Assembly: GCF_021917145.1 (NCBI RefSeq)
Contig: NC_061063.1
Span: 6,453,944-6,517,943 of the forward strand
DNA from: Hypomesus transpacificus
Lineage: Eukaryota; Chordata; Actinopteri; Osmeriformes; Osmeridae
Length of the DNA: 64,000 nucleotides
Direction: 5' to 3'
Below the pieces are notes generated by a model. The model worked only from the letters and a program-made list of their open reading frames with translations. It was not told where the DNA came from and made no database searches. Positions 1-14,556 of this stretch are shown here, piece after piece. Every line of letters starts with the position of its first letter. The stretch's first letter is position 1. Position numbers and translations under genes: made by a program.

Positions 1-537
1 ATCTACTAGGCCTCAGTCGGCCATCAGCCAGAAGCGACACGTGTTGTTGCTGGGCCACGTAGGTTTAAGTGTCAGAAAGACTCCAAAATATCCAAATGGA
101 ATTTAGCCCCCGATTCAACACCTGTCGTCGGAAACTTGGCAGACGTTGAAAATGAAAATAAATTCCATTCTCCATCGTTTATCCGACTGCAAAACATCCT
201 TTGTTCGTTTTCCTTGGTTTCCCCCTCCCCCAATTCAAGTCAGATTTTCCACAATTCCAGCAAGTTCGGACAAACTTATGTGGACAAGCCATCTTAATTG
301 GAACATCAAGAGTATATTAAAACTTGAGATATCAGGTACACGCCATAGAACGCTCTCCAATCAAAATCTACAGGTTGACCCATTACATAATCAACCATCA
401 ATAGTACACCATCCATTCCGCCCAAGTTACTAGAAAACATGAATAAACGACCTTCAACTCCACATACAGCTAACAACAATGAAATAACACATTACATTTA
501 AGCCAACTTTTAAATGAGCGCACCTACCGGTGTTATT
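1..537. other. Left-edge noncoding sequence
   Basis: No coding exon is supported here. The open frame at 146-433 has no recognisable domain or splice context. If the TATA box and donor at 538-616 are real, this stretch is the start of the first intron of a minus-strand gene whose body lies left of the window. Confidence 0.5.
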
Positions 538-616
538 AGATCACACGGCCACTGCAGCTGCCCCCAGTCAGGTAACAGAAAGAGAAAGAAATGACGGTTG
601 AGTTGGAGTTTTTATA
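538..616 (-). promoter_or_regulatory. TATA promoter and 5' noncoding exon of an off-window minus-strand gene
   Basis: Read on the minus strand, TATAAAAA lies at 616-609. About 30 bases further on, a transcript would start near 585. It would run through a short stretch without any ATG to a good splice donor, ACCG|GTAGGTG, whose last exon base is 538. The order TATA, start region and donor is what a noncoding first exon looks like. The gene itself would lie left of the window, so its identity is unknown. This is inferred from motifs alone. Confidence 0.4.
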
Positions 617-1689
617 CAAGGGGAGGCGGCCTCGGTGCGCTGCACCCCCCACTTCCTATACCCCTCCCTAATCGAACCCGCAAATCACACATTTCAGCGA
701 AAAGTTATGCCCGCCTGTCGTAATACGTCATGTTGTCGTAAGAAACCCGTACGTTGATTTATTCATTGCTAAGTGATGGCTTGGGATTGTCTACTACAGG
801 TCTGGATTCATATATTGTCATTCGTCTTCAACATTTTCTCAAATTCAGTTTCACTGCTTTTGAACATTTTTAAAGATGGAAATACTGTTTTTTCCAACGT
901 TCTGCAATGAATACGTTCATAAACGCATTTTATTGCATTGTCACCATTACCTTTCGTCATGGTGTTTAAATACATGCAATTCCCCAGGCTTTAATGTTGG
1001 GAACAATTAACCCAATGAACCATTTCAGTATTTCAATGATCAAACAATGTACAATGTGCTTTCTTTCGAAAATAGCTAGCATAGGATGCTATTCTGTCTT
1101 GTGACCAAAATGTTGTCATCCAAATAAGTCATTAGATTTACATAACCTACAAATCAATTGATATTTTTTTCCTTTTAAAACCATGTTTATCACAACAATC
1201 CATCATAACAAGTGATTTTATTTTCTGTCTTTAGGTTTAATATCCAGTGACCAGGTGACATCCTATCAAAAAGGTAAATTCATAGGATTTTCCTATATTT
1301 ACTACTTAGGGGATAGGTTGGTTTATCCACAGGAGCATAGTCTAATTACAATCACAATCAGTATTTACCCTAGATAGGCCTGTCAACATAACAGGATTAT
1401 TCAAATGATGTGATTTGCACCAGAACAGTGTACTGACAAGGTAGGACCCAGACTCATTGTTACAAAAGCCTTGAGGCACCTCTACCCCACACCCACATTC
1501 AAATGTAAACAAAGGCAAGCTGATTGAATAAAGTCAGTGGGGCACATATAGCCCTACTGTATTCCAAAGGGAATTTTTTGTCTTGCCAGGAAAACAAAAG
1601 CAAAAGAATCAATCACGTGCTGGAGGTCAAGTTTATTTGACTATTAAGTGCAATTGTGGACGCAACATCTAAAAATGTTAGCTCCTGAT

Positions 1690-1766
1690 CAGAATCAGAA
1701 TGGGATTTATTTGCCATGAAAGTTTGCACAGACAAGGAATTTGCTTTGGCAGGAAGGTGCATACAG
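1690..1766. repeat. Fragment of a teleost interspersed repeat
   Basis: The text 'cagaatcagaatgggatttatttgcc ... acaaggaatttgctttgg' resembles a tail shared by many dispersed repeats in fish genomes. That tail has a cagaatcag...tttattggcc...caaggaattt layout. The family is not assigned here. The boundaries are approximate and no target duplication was identified. Confidence 0.4.
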
Positions 1767-1925
1767 TAAACATATAGGAATCTTAAATTTAAATAAGTGG
1801 TCTAACTATACTGATGGCGAGGTCATAGGGTCAGAGTCCATGTCTGGTGGCAGACCTCCATCTCAGCCACATGCTTAAAAGTTTAGAACAGCTGGAATCT
1901 CTCTGCAGCTCTCCCCGACTGGACT

Positions 1926-1941
1926 CCCCCCCCCCCCCCCC
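1926..1941. repeat. Poly-C run (16)
   Basis: An uninterrupted run of 16 cytosines in intergenic DNA. Confidence 0.9.
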
Positions 1942-4693
1942 GCTTCTCTTGTCCCCCTCCCGACAGCCTCACTCGTCCTCTCCCCAGCTCAGGTAATAGC
2001 CGCTTGGTTGGCTGGCTGGCAGCTGCTGCTTTCAATCAAGCTTCAGCTTAGTATATTATATAGTGAACGAAGGAGAAAGAGAGCGGGGGGTGTAAGGGAG
2101 AGAAGAGTGCACTAGCAGTATCAGGAAATGAAAGCATGTGTACAACAGTACAATAGTAAAAATATAGATACTTTAGGATTCTGCCAGACATTTGATGGAA
2201 ACCACATTCCTATGACAGATTCAAAGGCCACAGCTTATGTCCACAGACAAGCAATCATGGCAACCGTTTTTCTGCTATCCTCAAGGCCACTGGTTTTGAC
2301 TGATGTGAAGTCTTCTTCAAAGGACAAGCCTCTCTGATCCTCACTAACCTGTATACAAGTTTCAGCTGTTGGGCATTTTAGGGGCGAGGGGAAACAGGGT
2401 TACTGCCCTTTTCCCTTTCAAGCGTTATGGTTAAGGTTCATTTGTGTCCAGCAAAAACATTTCTAAATGTTCTTCTGGGGTATGTTGAAGAAACACAGTG
2501 GGAACACAGCTTCAAAATGTAAAGGTACATGTTAGTCAGGAAAGGGTGGAGCACAGAAACTAGATCGGCAGGATTTACTTTCTTTTAGTCTTCATTTGCT
2601 CTAGGGGCAGTTTGCTGATGTCTGACCAAACAAAATTGTTGTTGTGCAGAAAACGTGAATTTTTGGATTGTGTTTGTTTCACGTAATACTTTAAAACCGC
2701 TCACATCAAACTGCCTGTTGGGTAGAAACATCTGACTTCCATCTACAGAAGAGCACATGTATAATGCAGACAAGTGTTTAGGACAAGTGTTTCAATGTGG
2801 AATGATATAAAGAAAACATAAAAGAAACAAAGGGAGAGAACGAAAGTAAGGAGGTGAGTCCCAGAGGGTAGACAGTAAGATAAAGACATGGGAAAAGAGG
2901 GAGAAACAGGGCAGAGAGCGAGCAAGAAGAGGAAGCAATGATACAGAGGTATGTGCCGCTAACTCAGAGGCATGGAGACGACGGCATTGGCATGAAGTTG
3001 AGCTCAGCTCTTAAGTTGACACCCAAACACACACACACACATTAAGAGAGCAAGGAACTTGACCTGCTCTGGCTAAGAGGAAGTTTGGAGACAGATGAAG
3101 AGAATGTAGCTTTCCTCATGTCTGGCCAGGCCTCCCACACACACATTCCCCTCTGCCCCTGCTCCTAGATACATACTTTGGCTCACCAATTAGTTAGTTA
3201 GTTGGCTCACAGTGGCCTATGAAGCTCACACAACCTTTGTTCGGTGCTAATTCGCTGTCACTGGCACAGTGGATGAGAAACACATGACTGGTGCTCCAGT
3301 GAGAGAACACGCTCACAGAACTGCAATGTTGCAGGGCTGGAGGGAAGTCTATCAGACAGATTCTTCATACATGCTCCCAAGTTTTGATGTGATTTGACAT
3401 GGGCAAGCTACAGTTTAGTGCAACAGCTGGGATCTTATTTCACAGGCAGACTAGAACAGGAGAGGGTGGGCAGTGCTCCTTGTGAACGGAGCGACTTCCT
3501 GGCTGGAGTGTCAGTGTTGAGTCACAGGCTTGGCTTCTGCTCGTCAGCTACCAACAGCTCCCTGCTCAGTCTGTTTCTTTCTCCTTCACACACACAGTTG
3601 CCTTTGCCTGTATACAGAGAGCTATGTTCCATCAGCACTCAGCCTTCCTCCCTCTTCTTACATAGCTTGGACTCAGAATCTGGAATACGGTCTGAAAGGG
3701 GGAGTCTGAATTGAAATCACCAAAACTAATGCCCAACCCTGTCTCTCTTTCCGAGTGTCTTCCAGGGATCTGAAATGAGATCCAAACAGGAAAGCTACTG
3801 TCACTACTGAACATAGAATTATATTATTACCCAATTAAAATCCAGATTTGTTCCTATCTTTCTATCTGAACTTACTTAAATATGTAAGCTTCCCCATCTC
3901 AGTGCTGAAAACATTTACATGTATACACTCGCATCACAGTGCCTTCCCTCCCTCTGAGAACAGCAGGATGCCAGGGCTAGGGCTTCACACTTGATAATTC
4001 AGTCCATTTGGTCGGCCTATTCTCTGGATTGTTCCGAGACGGGTTGTGGAGGGAGGAGATGTTCTAACACATGCATATGGCCTTGAGCTACGGGTGTAGC
4101 TGTCTCCAGAAACCAAATTCAGTGTGAGGAATTGAGACTTAACATAATAAATTGTTGGTAGAACAGACAATAGCAAAAATGACACCATAGGCTTGGCTGC
4201 TGGAATGTGTTGTGTGTGTGTCTATGTCGGGTCTCAAGGTCTCCTACACATTTATAATTTTGAATGGACAAATCCCAATAGGCTACTCTGAGACTGTATT
4301 GTTTTCATCCTTGAAATAGGCCTAACAGATTCCTGAAGTTTAAAATACAAATAGCAGTATTCCAACATATAATTGGGCATACGTTTACATTAAATATTGC
4401 AAACATTAGATTACTCTATTATAAATAGGTTTATTACACTGTCAAGTGTTATCAGAAGACCTTTTGTTTGATATGTGTCTCTCTACAAGGACAAAAACGC
4501 ACATAAAACGCCCAGCGCCGGCAGGTTTCCATGCAAAAGCAGGAGGCAGTCTTTCCATGGCTCTGGTTGTCTCCACCGGCATAGTTTGATGTGCCCCGCC
4601 CCCTCAACAATTACATCCGGATCACCAACAAAAATCTGATGCAAGATCCAAGCAAAACGGAAAGCCAAAAGCAGAGAAAAAGTCATTATTCAG

Positions 4694-4706
4694 TGCCCTC
4701 TAGTGG
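4694..4706 (-). promoter_or_regulatory. CTCF-type motif
   Basis: On the minus strand the 13 bases CCACTAGAGGGCA fit the CTCF core CCASYAGRKGGCR at every position. It lies about 500 bases beyond the end of the sialin-like gene, where an insulator between gene blocks would be plausible. Binding is inferred from the motif only. Similar text also occurs inside fish repeats. Confidence 0.35.
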
Positions 4707-5219
4707 CAGAAAAACTGTACTTTCTAATGATGATTCTCAAGGAATGGAAAAATATGCGAATTTCTGCCTCCTTGTGGCGCCCACACTGATACCTTCATTA
4801 CAATCGCGGTACAAAACAATGACCATAACAAAGACTCACTTATACGTACATTTAAAGATGAATCTCACATTATTGTATTTCACACTCCAATGAGACACAG
4901 CATCAAATATTTAAATCAAAGTGCATACTGATACTGTAGGATCACATCATGTTATTGTGGGCACTTTATAAAAAGGATTTTGAATTTTTTGATAATAAAA
5001 AAAGTAAGTTGTGTAAATGGCACATGAGCTTCTTGTTTTCCCCATATAAAAATACAGGCGTTAGATAAGGCTTGCTTGAAGATTTCCAGCAGATGATGTC
5101 ACCCTGACACATTCTCAGCTCAGACAAAGCTCAGAGATATCAGCTGGTAGTGAATGACCCATTAGGCCTACATCCACAGAGATCTTTTGGGAAAGTTACG
5201 CATAGTTCAGCCTACAAGG

Positions 5220-8200
5220 TCATGTTGAGACAAGTCGGCCTGAGTCCGCCTCAACGATGGCCTTCTCTTCCTCGGGCAGAGCCCACTTCTGGATCTTTCC
5301 ACTTCCAAACAAGGTGAAGATGAGCGCCCCGATGGCACTGATGCCGGCGGCTACGCAGAACACACTCCTCCAGCCCGCCACAGTGTGCTGGGAGGAGAGA
5401 CCAGGAGTAGGAGGCACGGAGGGGAGGGGGGCAAATGACACATCGTTTTATGGGATTTACATCTCCAATTATTTTTGACAATTTACTAATCTTAAAGATG
5501 AATTAATAAGTGTGATGTTAAGCTTACATCTTTGGTAAGGTAACCCACTGCAATAGGTGCCACAACCCCTGGGATGGTCCCGAAAGTGTTGGTGATTCCC
5601 AGGAGCACTCCTGCGTACCTGTAGGAAGGTGTAGACATTCAGAGAGCTGATTGATGTCAGCATGTGTTTGTGTAGGTTTATGTGAGAGTGAGTGAACATT
5701 TGTAATTCAGTGATAGATAAAGGAAACAATAACACAACAGGGATTAAAAATGAAAAAATACAAAACTTTTGGGACTAAGAAAATAACTAGAGATGGAGAT
5801 TCAGATGGAGATGCGTCCAGAGACACCCACCGTGGGGCGATGTCTATCTGGTTGATGAAAACCCCTGCAGCACTTGTTCCCCCAATAGTGGTAGAGAGGG
5901 TGAGAAAGGTCACAGCTAGTGTTCCACTGCACCCTGAGAAGCCCAATGCCACCAGGAACCCTGCTGGTAACAGCAGACCTGGAGTGACAATTAAAAGGAG
6001 AGAAAGAGAGAGAGATGGAGGGTGAGAGACAAAAGACGAAGGGAGAATAGTTGAACTTCAGTGCTATATATTAAAACACTGTCCCAACCACAGATAAAAA
6101 TGTATTATTTATGGATCCCAAAACAACACAGAGGGATAAATTGATATGCAAAAGGAGGATGCAAGATAACAGCACACTATTTCAGTTTTACAGTCTGGGT
6201 GAGACCTAGACTTATACAGCCCATTGGTTTTTGTAATACTGCTTTTGTAACCACGGTCATACCCTTTCACAATAAAGGTCTCCTTGCCTGTAATGGTGAA
6301 GATCTTGCGAACGGCAGTGGTACTCAATAGCTCCTTCTCCAGGAGACTGTCTGCTACTACGCCTGAGAGCAGAGAGAAGAGCCAAGCACCCAGGTATGGC
6401 AGGGCAGACAGAAAGGAATTCTGTGTTGATAAGAAAGGGAGATATTGAGTGAGATTGAGAGAGAGATGGTTATTTTTGATTATTTGTGGAAGTTTGACAG
6501 GCTTGATTTTTTTGGTAATCTTTTTGTGTAATTATTGGCGCATTAATACTTGAATATGTATACGGGAATGGACAAGTGGAAACTTAATTGAAGAAAGAAA
6601 AAATGTTATGGTACACTCTCAGTCTCTCTCCTTGTCTATCTCCATCTCTGGTCTCCTGTGCATGTGTCACCTGTCGGAGGTCAAAGTGCAGTACGGTGTC
6701 CATGTAGGTGGGAAGGGAGGTCAGCAGGGTGTAGTACGACCAGTTGGCACACATCTGGGACAGAATGATGGCCCAGAGGGGTCCAGACAGCAGCAGAGAC
6801 AGCAGAGGTACAGACCAGCCATGCGCACCTCCCTGGGGATCGCAAAGAGAGGCAAATAGAGAGACAAAAGGATGAAATAAGATGTGGGGGAAAGGGAGGG
6901 GGGGAGGGGGAAAAGGGAAGGAAGGATTGTAAAAGAGTGATGAGTGAAAGAGAGCGTTGTTAAATACACAAATTGCCAAACCTAAGTTGTGAGCATCAAA
7001 TAATGTTTTGTTTGCTACCTGGGGGCCTATAGTGTTGATTATGTAATCCTGTTCCTGTTTGCTGATTCGTGGATGAGTATGAGGGTTGTCTGATACCAGG
7101 ATGAACCAGGCAACTGCCCAGAGACAACCTGCTCCTCCTGAACCACAGAAAGAGAGGAGAACATAAAGAGTGTGTGAGGCTTTGTATATTAGAGATTAGA
7201 GATCAGTGCCTCTATTAAACCAGGTTAATGCCTCTCTCACCACATATGTAGAATACAGCAGGCCAACCCAGGCTGTGGCAGATAAAGCCTGTTAGGGGCA
7301 ATGCAACAAAGGCCCCAAAGTTAGCCCCTGCCCCCGACAGGGTTATCAGGCGCGACCTCTCCAATGGCGGTGCCCAACAAGCCCACATAGCCATCATGGC
7401 TGGGAATGTTACACCCTGCAGAAGGAACACACACAGTTTAGAACTTAACTGCGTGAACAGTTTAGGAAAACCCTAAAGCCAACATTTCAATACAATTGCA
7501 GTTCTTGTTTTTTAGTTTATTGTAGGCCCACAACACATGATGACATGATGGATTTTTACCTCTCCAAAGCCTTCCAGAGCCCGAAGGGCAAACAGCCAGG
7601 AGGCCCCCATCTGGGCGGCCTGGGGGGTGAGGAGGGTGAGGGCGGCAGTGCCCAGCACCCCTCCTCCCAGAAACTTGCTGCCGCCGTAGTGGCCCGCCAG
7701 GTAGCCCCCGGGGATCTGGGTGAACAGGTAGCCGAAGAAGAAGGCTCCCAGCAGCCACCCCTGAGTCCCTGAGTCCCAGGAGTACTGGGGAATCTGGGGG
7801 AGGGAGGGAGGAGGAGAAACAGAGAGGGGGATTAAGCGAGGATGGAGGAGGGTAAGAAAGGTTTAGACATGGAGGAGAGGGCATGGAAGATTGAAAAGAG
7901 AAGATTGGAGTGAGTGATGGATAGGGAAATAAGGAGGATTTGGGAGTGGGGAGGGATAGAAAGATGTTGTGAGGGTGTGAAGTGTGTGTGTGATGAAAGA
8001 GAAAAACAAAGGTGAGAAAAAAATGAAATGAAAGAAAATGAATGGTCACTATGTTTCATGTCTAAGTTGTCTGTCACTATCTCCATGCACCGAATCCAAA
8101 TCTAATTATGGATATGAAGTGTTGGTTTAAATACACATTTGTGTGGTTGACTCCATTTTTGTTTCCTCACCCCATCTGGTTGGTCTGGACTAGGACTACT

Positions 8201-8781
8201 GTTGGAGAAGCTGTGGGAAGGCACCGGACACTCGTGTCTTGCCGTGCCGTTGAGTGTCGGCTGGCTGCGGGTTTCGTTCACCATGGCTACCATGGCAACA
8301 CTGAGGTTGACGCGGAGACCATAGACGACGGAGAAGCCGAAGAACATCATGACGGCGAGGTTGAGGCGGGTGGAGCAGCATTGAGGATGTACTGTGGTTC
8401 CACAAGATGACAGCAGACATTGACAGTACACTGTCTCAGACACACACAGCACAACTACACACTATCGCACACAGCAGCATGCTTCTGCAGGGTCTACAAA
8501 CACATACTGTAAACTTGCACTTGACTCGAAACCTCATAAAGTCATGTGTGGTTATTCCTACACCATAATAACTGCATATCTACTTGTAGCTACTGTCTAA
8601 CTAGCCATGACAATTTACTTTGATCACTTTTAGAACTACCCAAGTCAGCAACAGTGTATCAGTAGAAGAGGGACAGACCAGATTCCACCCCCTCAACCGC
8701 TTCATCTTCCAGGAGGGGTTCGGTATCTCCACTCTCGTCCGAAAGGGCAGTATTGATTGAGTATCCATTTTGAAGAGCCAT
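5220..8781 (-). CDS. slc17a5: Sialin-like lysosomal anion/sialic acid transporter (SLC17 family)
   Basis: Ten exons: 8781-8679, 8391-8171, 7793-7560, 7415-7241, 7137-7019, 6832-6671, 6420-6288, 5978-5831, 5618-5528, 5387-5220. The join is 1554 nt, 517 aa plus stop. The family carries sialic acid and other organic anions with protons out of lysosomes, through 12 membrane helices. The N-terminus has a DTEPLL motif (residues 19-24), a DxxxLL lysosomal sorting signal placed as in human sialin. [10 protein letters not shown] keeps the arginine equivalent to human R39, and NETR and NGT in the first lumenal loop are glycosylation sites. [22 protein letters not shown] and NQIDIAPR are family signatures. 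Oddities: the histidine of the human FPAMHAMW segment is methionine here (residue 194), and intron 7 has a GC donor. It is head to head with ppt1. It could be a paralog of slc17a5 rather than the true ortholog. Confidence 0.93.
6286..6287 (-). other. GC-AG splice donor of slc17a5-like intron 7
   Basis: Exon 7 must end in ATTACAG to keep frame with exon 8, which begins GTCTGCTG. The intron therefore starts GCAAGG rather than GTAAGG, while its 3' end is a normal CAG. All other introns of the gene use GT. ACAG|GCAAGG has the strong flanking consensus usual for the minor GC-AG class. Confidence 0.85.
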
Positions 8782-9632
8782 AGAATCCAGTCAGCTGACA
8801 GAACAAGAAAATTAGGTTTAGCCTAGAACCATGTCATGGAACCATAATGTCCTGGAGGAACATAAGCACACACACACACACTGAGAGATAAGGTGAATTA
8901 CAAAACAAGTATGTGGTAGGGATAAACTGGATTGGGTCTGCCACACAGCTACATTCATTATTTTAAAACGTCATACTATATCATTTTAGTTGTATATATA
9001 TATTTTGTTATCTAATGTGTAAACTCACAATTACTAGATTTGTCTGCCTCTCCCTCCCCCACTTGAAATCCTGTATAAGTGGGAAGTCGTTTCTTTGAGG
9101 CATATGGTGTGACTGAAAGCAGATGTGAGCATCACCAAACTGATGACCGTTGTCACACGCACTCTTAAAGACTGGCTACCCTGAGTCGGCAACATCTGAT
9201 AATAGAGATTGATTAAAGCGAAATTGATGAGTAAAGTAATTTCTTCAAACCAGTAGGCCTACTTCTTTTCAGGTATTGCTTTCCACGAAGTTAACCTCTG
9301 ATACTGTGAATCCACGGACATGTGTATTGATATTCATAATTAACATGGGCTATAGAGCACAGTAGGATATATAATGTAGTCTATAATTGTAACAACCCAC
9401 GGACAACGCAATACATTTATAACAAATGAAAAATAATCATATGTTGCTCAAATAGTGAATACATCATGTATTACATACCTAAAACAGTCCGGATCAAAAG
9501 TGTTTCTTCTACTTGTGTAAACACATAACCCTTCTGATGACTGGCATGGCAAAAGCAGAACTGAGAGGTTTTGTGTTGAAACCATGAAACTATTGTGTTT
9601 ACAATGTCCTTTTCCCCAAAAAAGAGACCACA

Positions 9633-9642
9633 GTCACGTGAT
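9633..9642 (+). promoter_or_regulatory. CLEAR-like E-box
   Basis: GTCACGTGAT matches nine of ten positions of the CLEAR element GTCACGTGAC, which TFEB and its relatives bind in promoters of lysosomal genes. It sits midway between two lysosomal genes. A second, M-box-like TCATGTGA follows 122 bases downstream. Confidence 0.55.
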
Positions 9643-9763
9643 TTTAAATGCCTAAGTCGACAACAGAAAGATCGATACACCGCGTTGGTATAACACACAA
9701 TAGGGTGTTCCGCATAGTTTAGAACTCAGTGTACACCGATCTTCCGCGTTGGGTTGAGCATGA

Positions 9764-9771
9764 TCATGTGA
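9764..9771 (+). promoter_or_regulatory. M-box-like MiT/TFE site
   Basis: TCATGTGA is a preferred octamer of MITF/TFE factors. It lies 439 bases upstream of the ppt1 start codon and on the ppt1 side of the CLEAR-like site. Confidence 0.4.
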
Positions 9772-10210
9772 TAAACTAGCTCAACTGCTATTCTCTGTTT
9801 CAATTTTAAGTGGCTTGCTTCAGAAAGGGTACGTGTTAACAATTACTTATTTTAGCAACGTGTTTCAGTGTATGAAAAAAGTGCAAGTGTTTTCTAGCGA
9901 TCTAGTGTTTTCGTGCTATCCCCTCCAACGTCCAATATGATAATTCTGTTTTCTATACCGATTTCTCAGGCTAGTCATTTTGGTTGTAGACAGTTTAGCC
10001 AGACCAAGTTACTGTACAGTACCATCAAAGAGTCGTTGAGCAGTTCTTTGCGAGAGTAGAAGTCTATCCTGTTTTTGTCGTTTATTGTACCTAATTGCTT
10101 TACAAGTTTTTGCATGTCAAGAACGTAGCCTGTCCCCAAATCATCTTTGAGAACCACCAGCCGTAACTTCATCCATATCTTTTGTTGGTCTCATCAGATT
10201 AGTGCCCACC

Positions 10211-12703
<2,493 letters not shown>

Positions 12704-13138
12704 TCAGCCTGCAGCATACCCATAACACAGCCCCTAAAATTACACTTTTCAGTGGGCTAGTAGGATAGTTCAGCGATGTTACAAAGCAATTGTACTAGTA
12801 ATGGAACTCAGATCAGTTGAGTTTGCAACATTCCAGTATGGAAGGGCCCTGTGCAATCCTGACTCACCCTCAGCCTGTCTTCTGGGGTACCTTCGCTTGA
12901 TGTTGACAAAGTTATAGGCCTACTGCTGTTCTAATGCACTGATGCTTCCTGTCATGGCCATATTTGACTCCTGGTATGTAACATATGACCTTTAATGACT
13001 TTAGAACCTTGTATGACCTGAGTCAAAACAACAATATTAAACAGGTATATTTTACTTTCTTTTATTTTGAGTTGACAGCTATATGAAGCAATGTTAACTA
13101 TGCAAGATGGTTAGTTGTGTGCTGTATTTTTGAATAAA
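12704..13138 (+). other. ppt1 3' untranslated region and poly(A) signal
   Basis: AATAAA at 13133-13138 is the first canonical signal after the stop codon, giving a 3' UTR of about 450 bases. A second AATAAA lies near 13190. The cap1 transcript ends only about 140 bases further on from the opposite strand. Confidence 0.65.
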
Positions 13139-13275
13139 ATGAATTACAAAAAATGTGAATCCTTTCCCTTTGCAATCAGTCCTGGAAATTAATAAATGTT
13201 GACTAATATTTTAACATGGACCCATGAATGTTTATCCTTTGATTAACCATTAAAGTCACAACCACAAACAAAGAA

Positions 13276-14556
13276 TTTATTAGAATTTATTTTATTGCAA
13301 CTGTTTTTCCAATGATTACTCCTCTGGTACTAATGTACAGAATTTTGTATTCTGGACCAAGAGGTAAAAGAAAATCAAAAAAGACGATACAAAAACTGTA
13401 CCTTAGAGCTGGGCGGCTCAGGACAGGGTAAACCACAGAACAGGGAGTGAGAGGAGGAGGATGGAATGATGGTGGTAAAGCTACAACCACTCAGTAAGCA
13501 CAATTTATACAGATCGCTACAGCAGGTGCTTCAACTAGGGAACAGTGAGTGGCAACAAAGTGATCAATGATTCAGCATGTTCCATCTTCTCTCTGTGCTT
13601 TCAATTCCAGTTTGTGCCATAAATAGGAGCCACACTGCAAAAATCTCTTCCCCTTTTCATGATCCCTTTCTCTCAACTCATTCTTTTATCGCTCTTCTCA
13701 GAATGGAATGTTCATTTTAAATGATTCAAGGACTGTGCCATGTGGGTTTGAGTCAACATACATTCAATGATTAATTTATGACTTTTTTCAATTATGTAAA
13801 TGTCCAATATCACTAACCTTCAGTGTTATGATGAAAAAGTTACCCTTTTAAGTTCTAGTCTCTAAGTTGTCTCTACTATGAGAGTGTAGATGACACACGT
13901 TATATTTATCTCATGAATGTTTAGAACATCAAACACTGGAAATGATATTGTATGGTGGTATGTCGATACCACAGTTCTACTGACTTGCTTCATGGTTGGA
14001 TTGCATAAATGAAACCGAAATTGGTAGAACTCCTTTGAAACACCTGCTGACCAGAGAAATTATTAAGACTTATGATTTGTTAAAATAACTAGATAGCATG
14101 ACCTGATTGGTTAGGAGAGGGACAGGACCATTGATGAGTTGTGATAAAGGCTCGTCCCATTTTGGCTAATCTATATGGTCAATTTAGACATTATAAATGT
14201 ACTTCAGGTATGTACAAATCAATAACAAAGAACATCCCCATTGCTTGTTGGCAAACATGAGAACACGCTTGCTGGAACACTTAGGGGCCAATTGGAATGA
14301 CAAGCTCCTCCCTGCTATTGGCTGAAAGAACGTTCCAGATAAAGCAAGTAGTCCTCCCATTGGCTTTAGGAAGACACAGCTAAAGCTGTGATTGGCTGAC
14401 AAAGGGGCAAAAACAAAAAAAACAAAGTGAGGTTGGCATCTCGGTCTACCGTGTGGTTTAGCTCGTTGGTTGGTGGATCAGTCAGGTAGGCATTTGAATA
14501 GGGGGGGTGGAGGGGGAGTGAGAGGAGGAGAAGGTGGGTGGGGGTGTGCAGACCCT
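13276..14556 (-). other. cap1 3' untranslated region
   Basis: On the minus strand, AATAAA signals lie at 13281-13276 and in the neighbouring AT-rich bases up to about 13294. From the stop codon at 14557 this makes a 3' UTR of about 1.27 kb. No ORF of note is present. Confidence 0.6.

Larger units (their letters stand above)
617..5219. other. Intergenic region, no gene recognised
   Basis: Several short open frames occur but none shows a known domain, splice logic or good start context. The stretch holds a C16 run at 1926-1941, an interspersed-repeat fragment at 1690-1766 and a CTCF-like site at 4694-4706. The right part, up to 5219, should include the 3' untranslated region of the sialin-like gene. 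I could not place its poly(A) signal. Confidence 0.55.
8782..10210. promoter_or_regulatory. Divergent intergenic promoter region between slc17a5-like and ppt1
   Basis: The two start codons point away from each other across 1.43 kb. Two octamers fit the MiT/TFE consensus TCAYGTGA: TCACGTGA at 9634-9641, inside GTCACGTGAT, and TCATGTGA at 9764-9771. No TATA box was seen beside either gene. The 5' untranslated exons of both genes should lie here, but I could not fix their ends. The open frames at 9471-9698 and 9975-10172 show no known domain. Confidence 0.6.
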
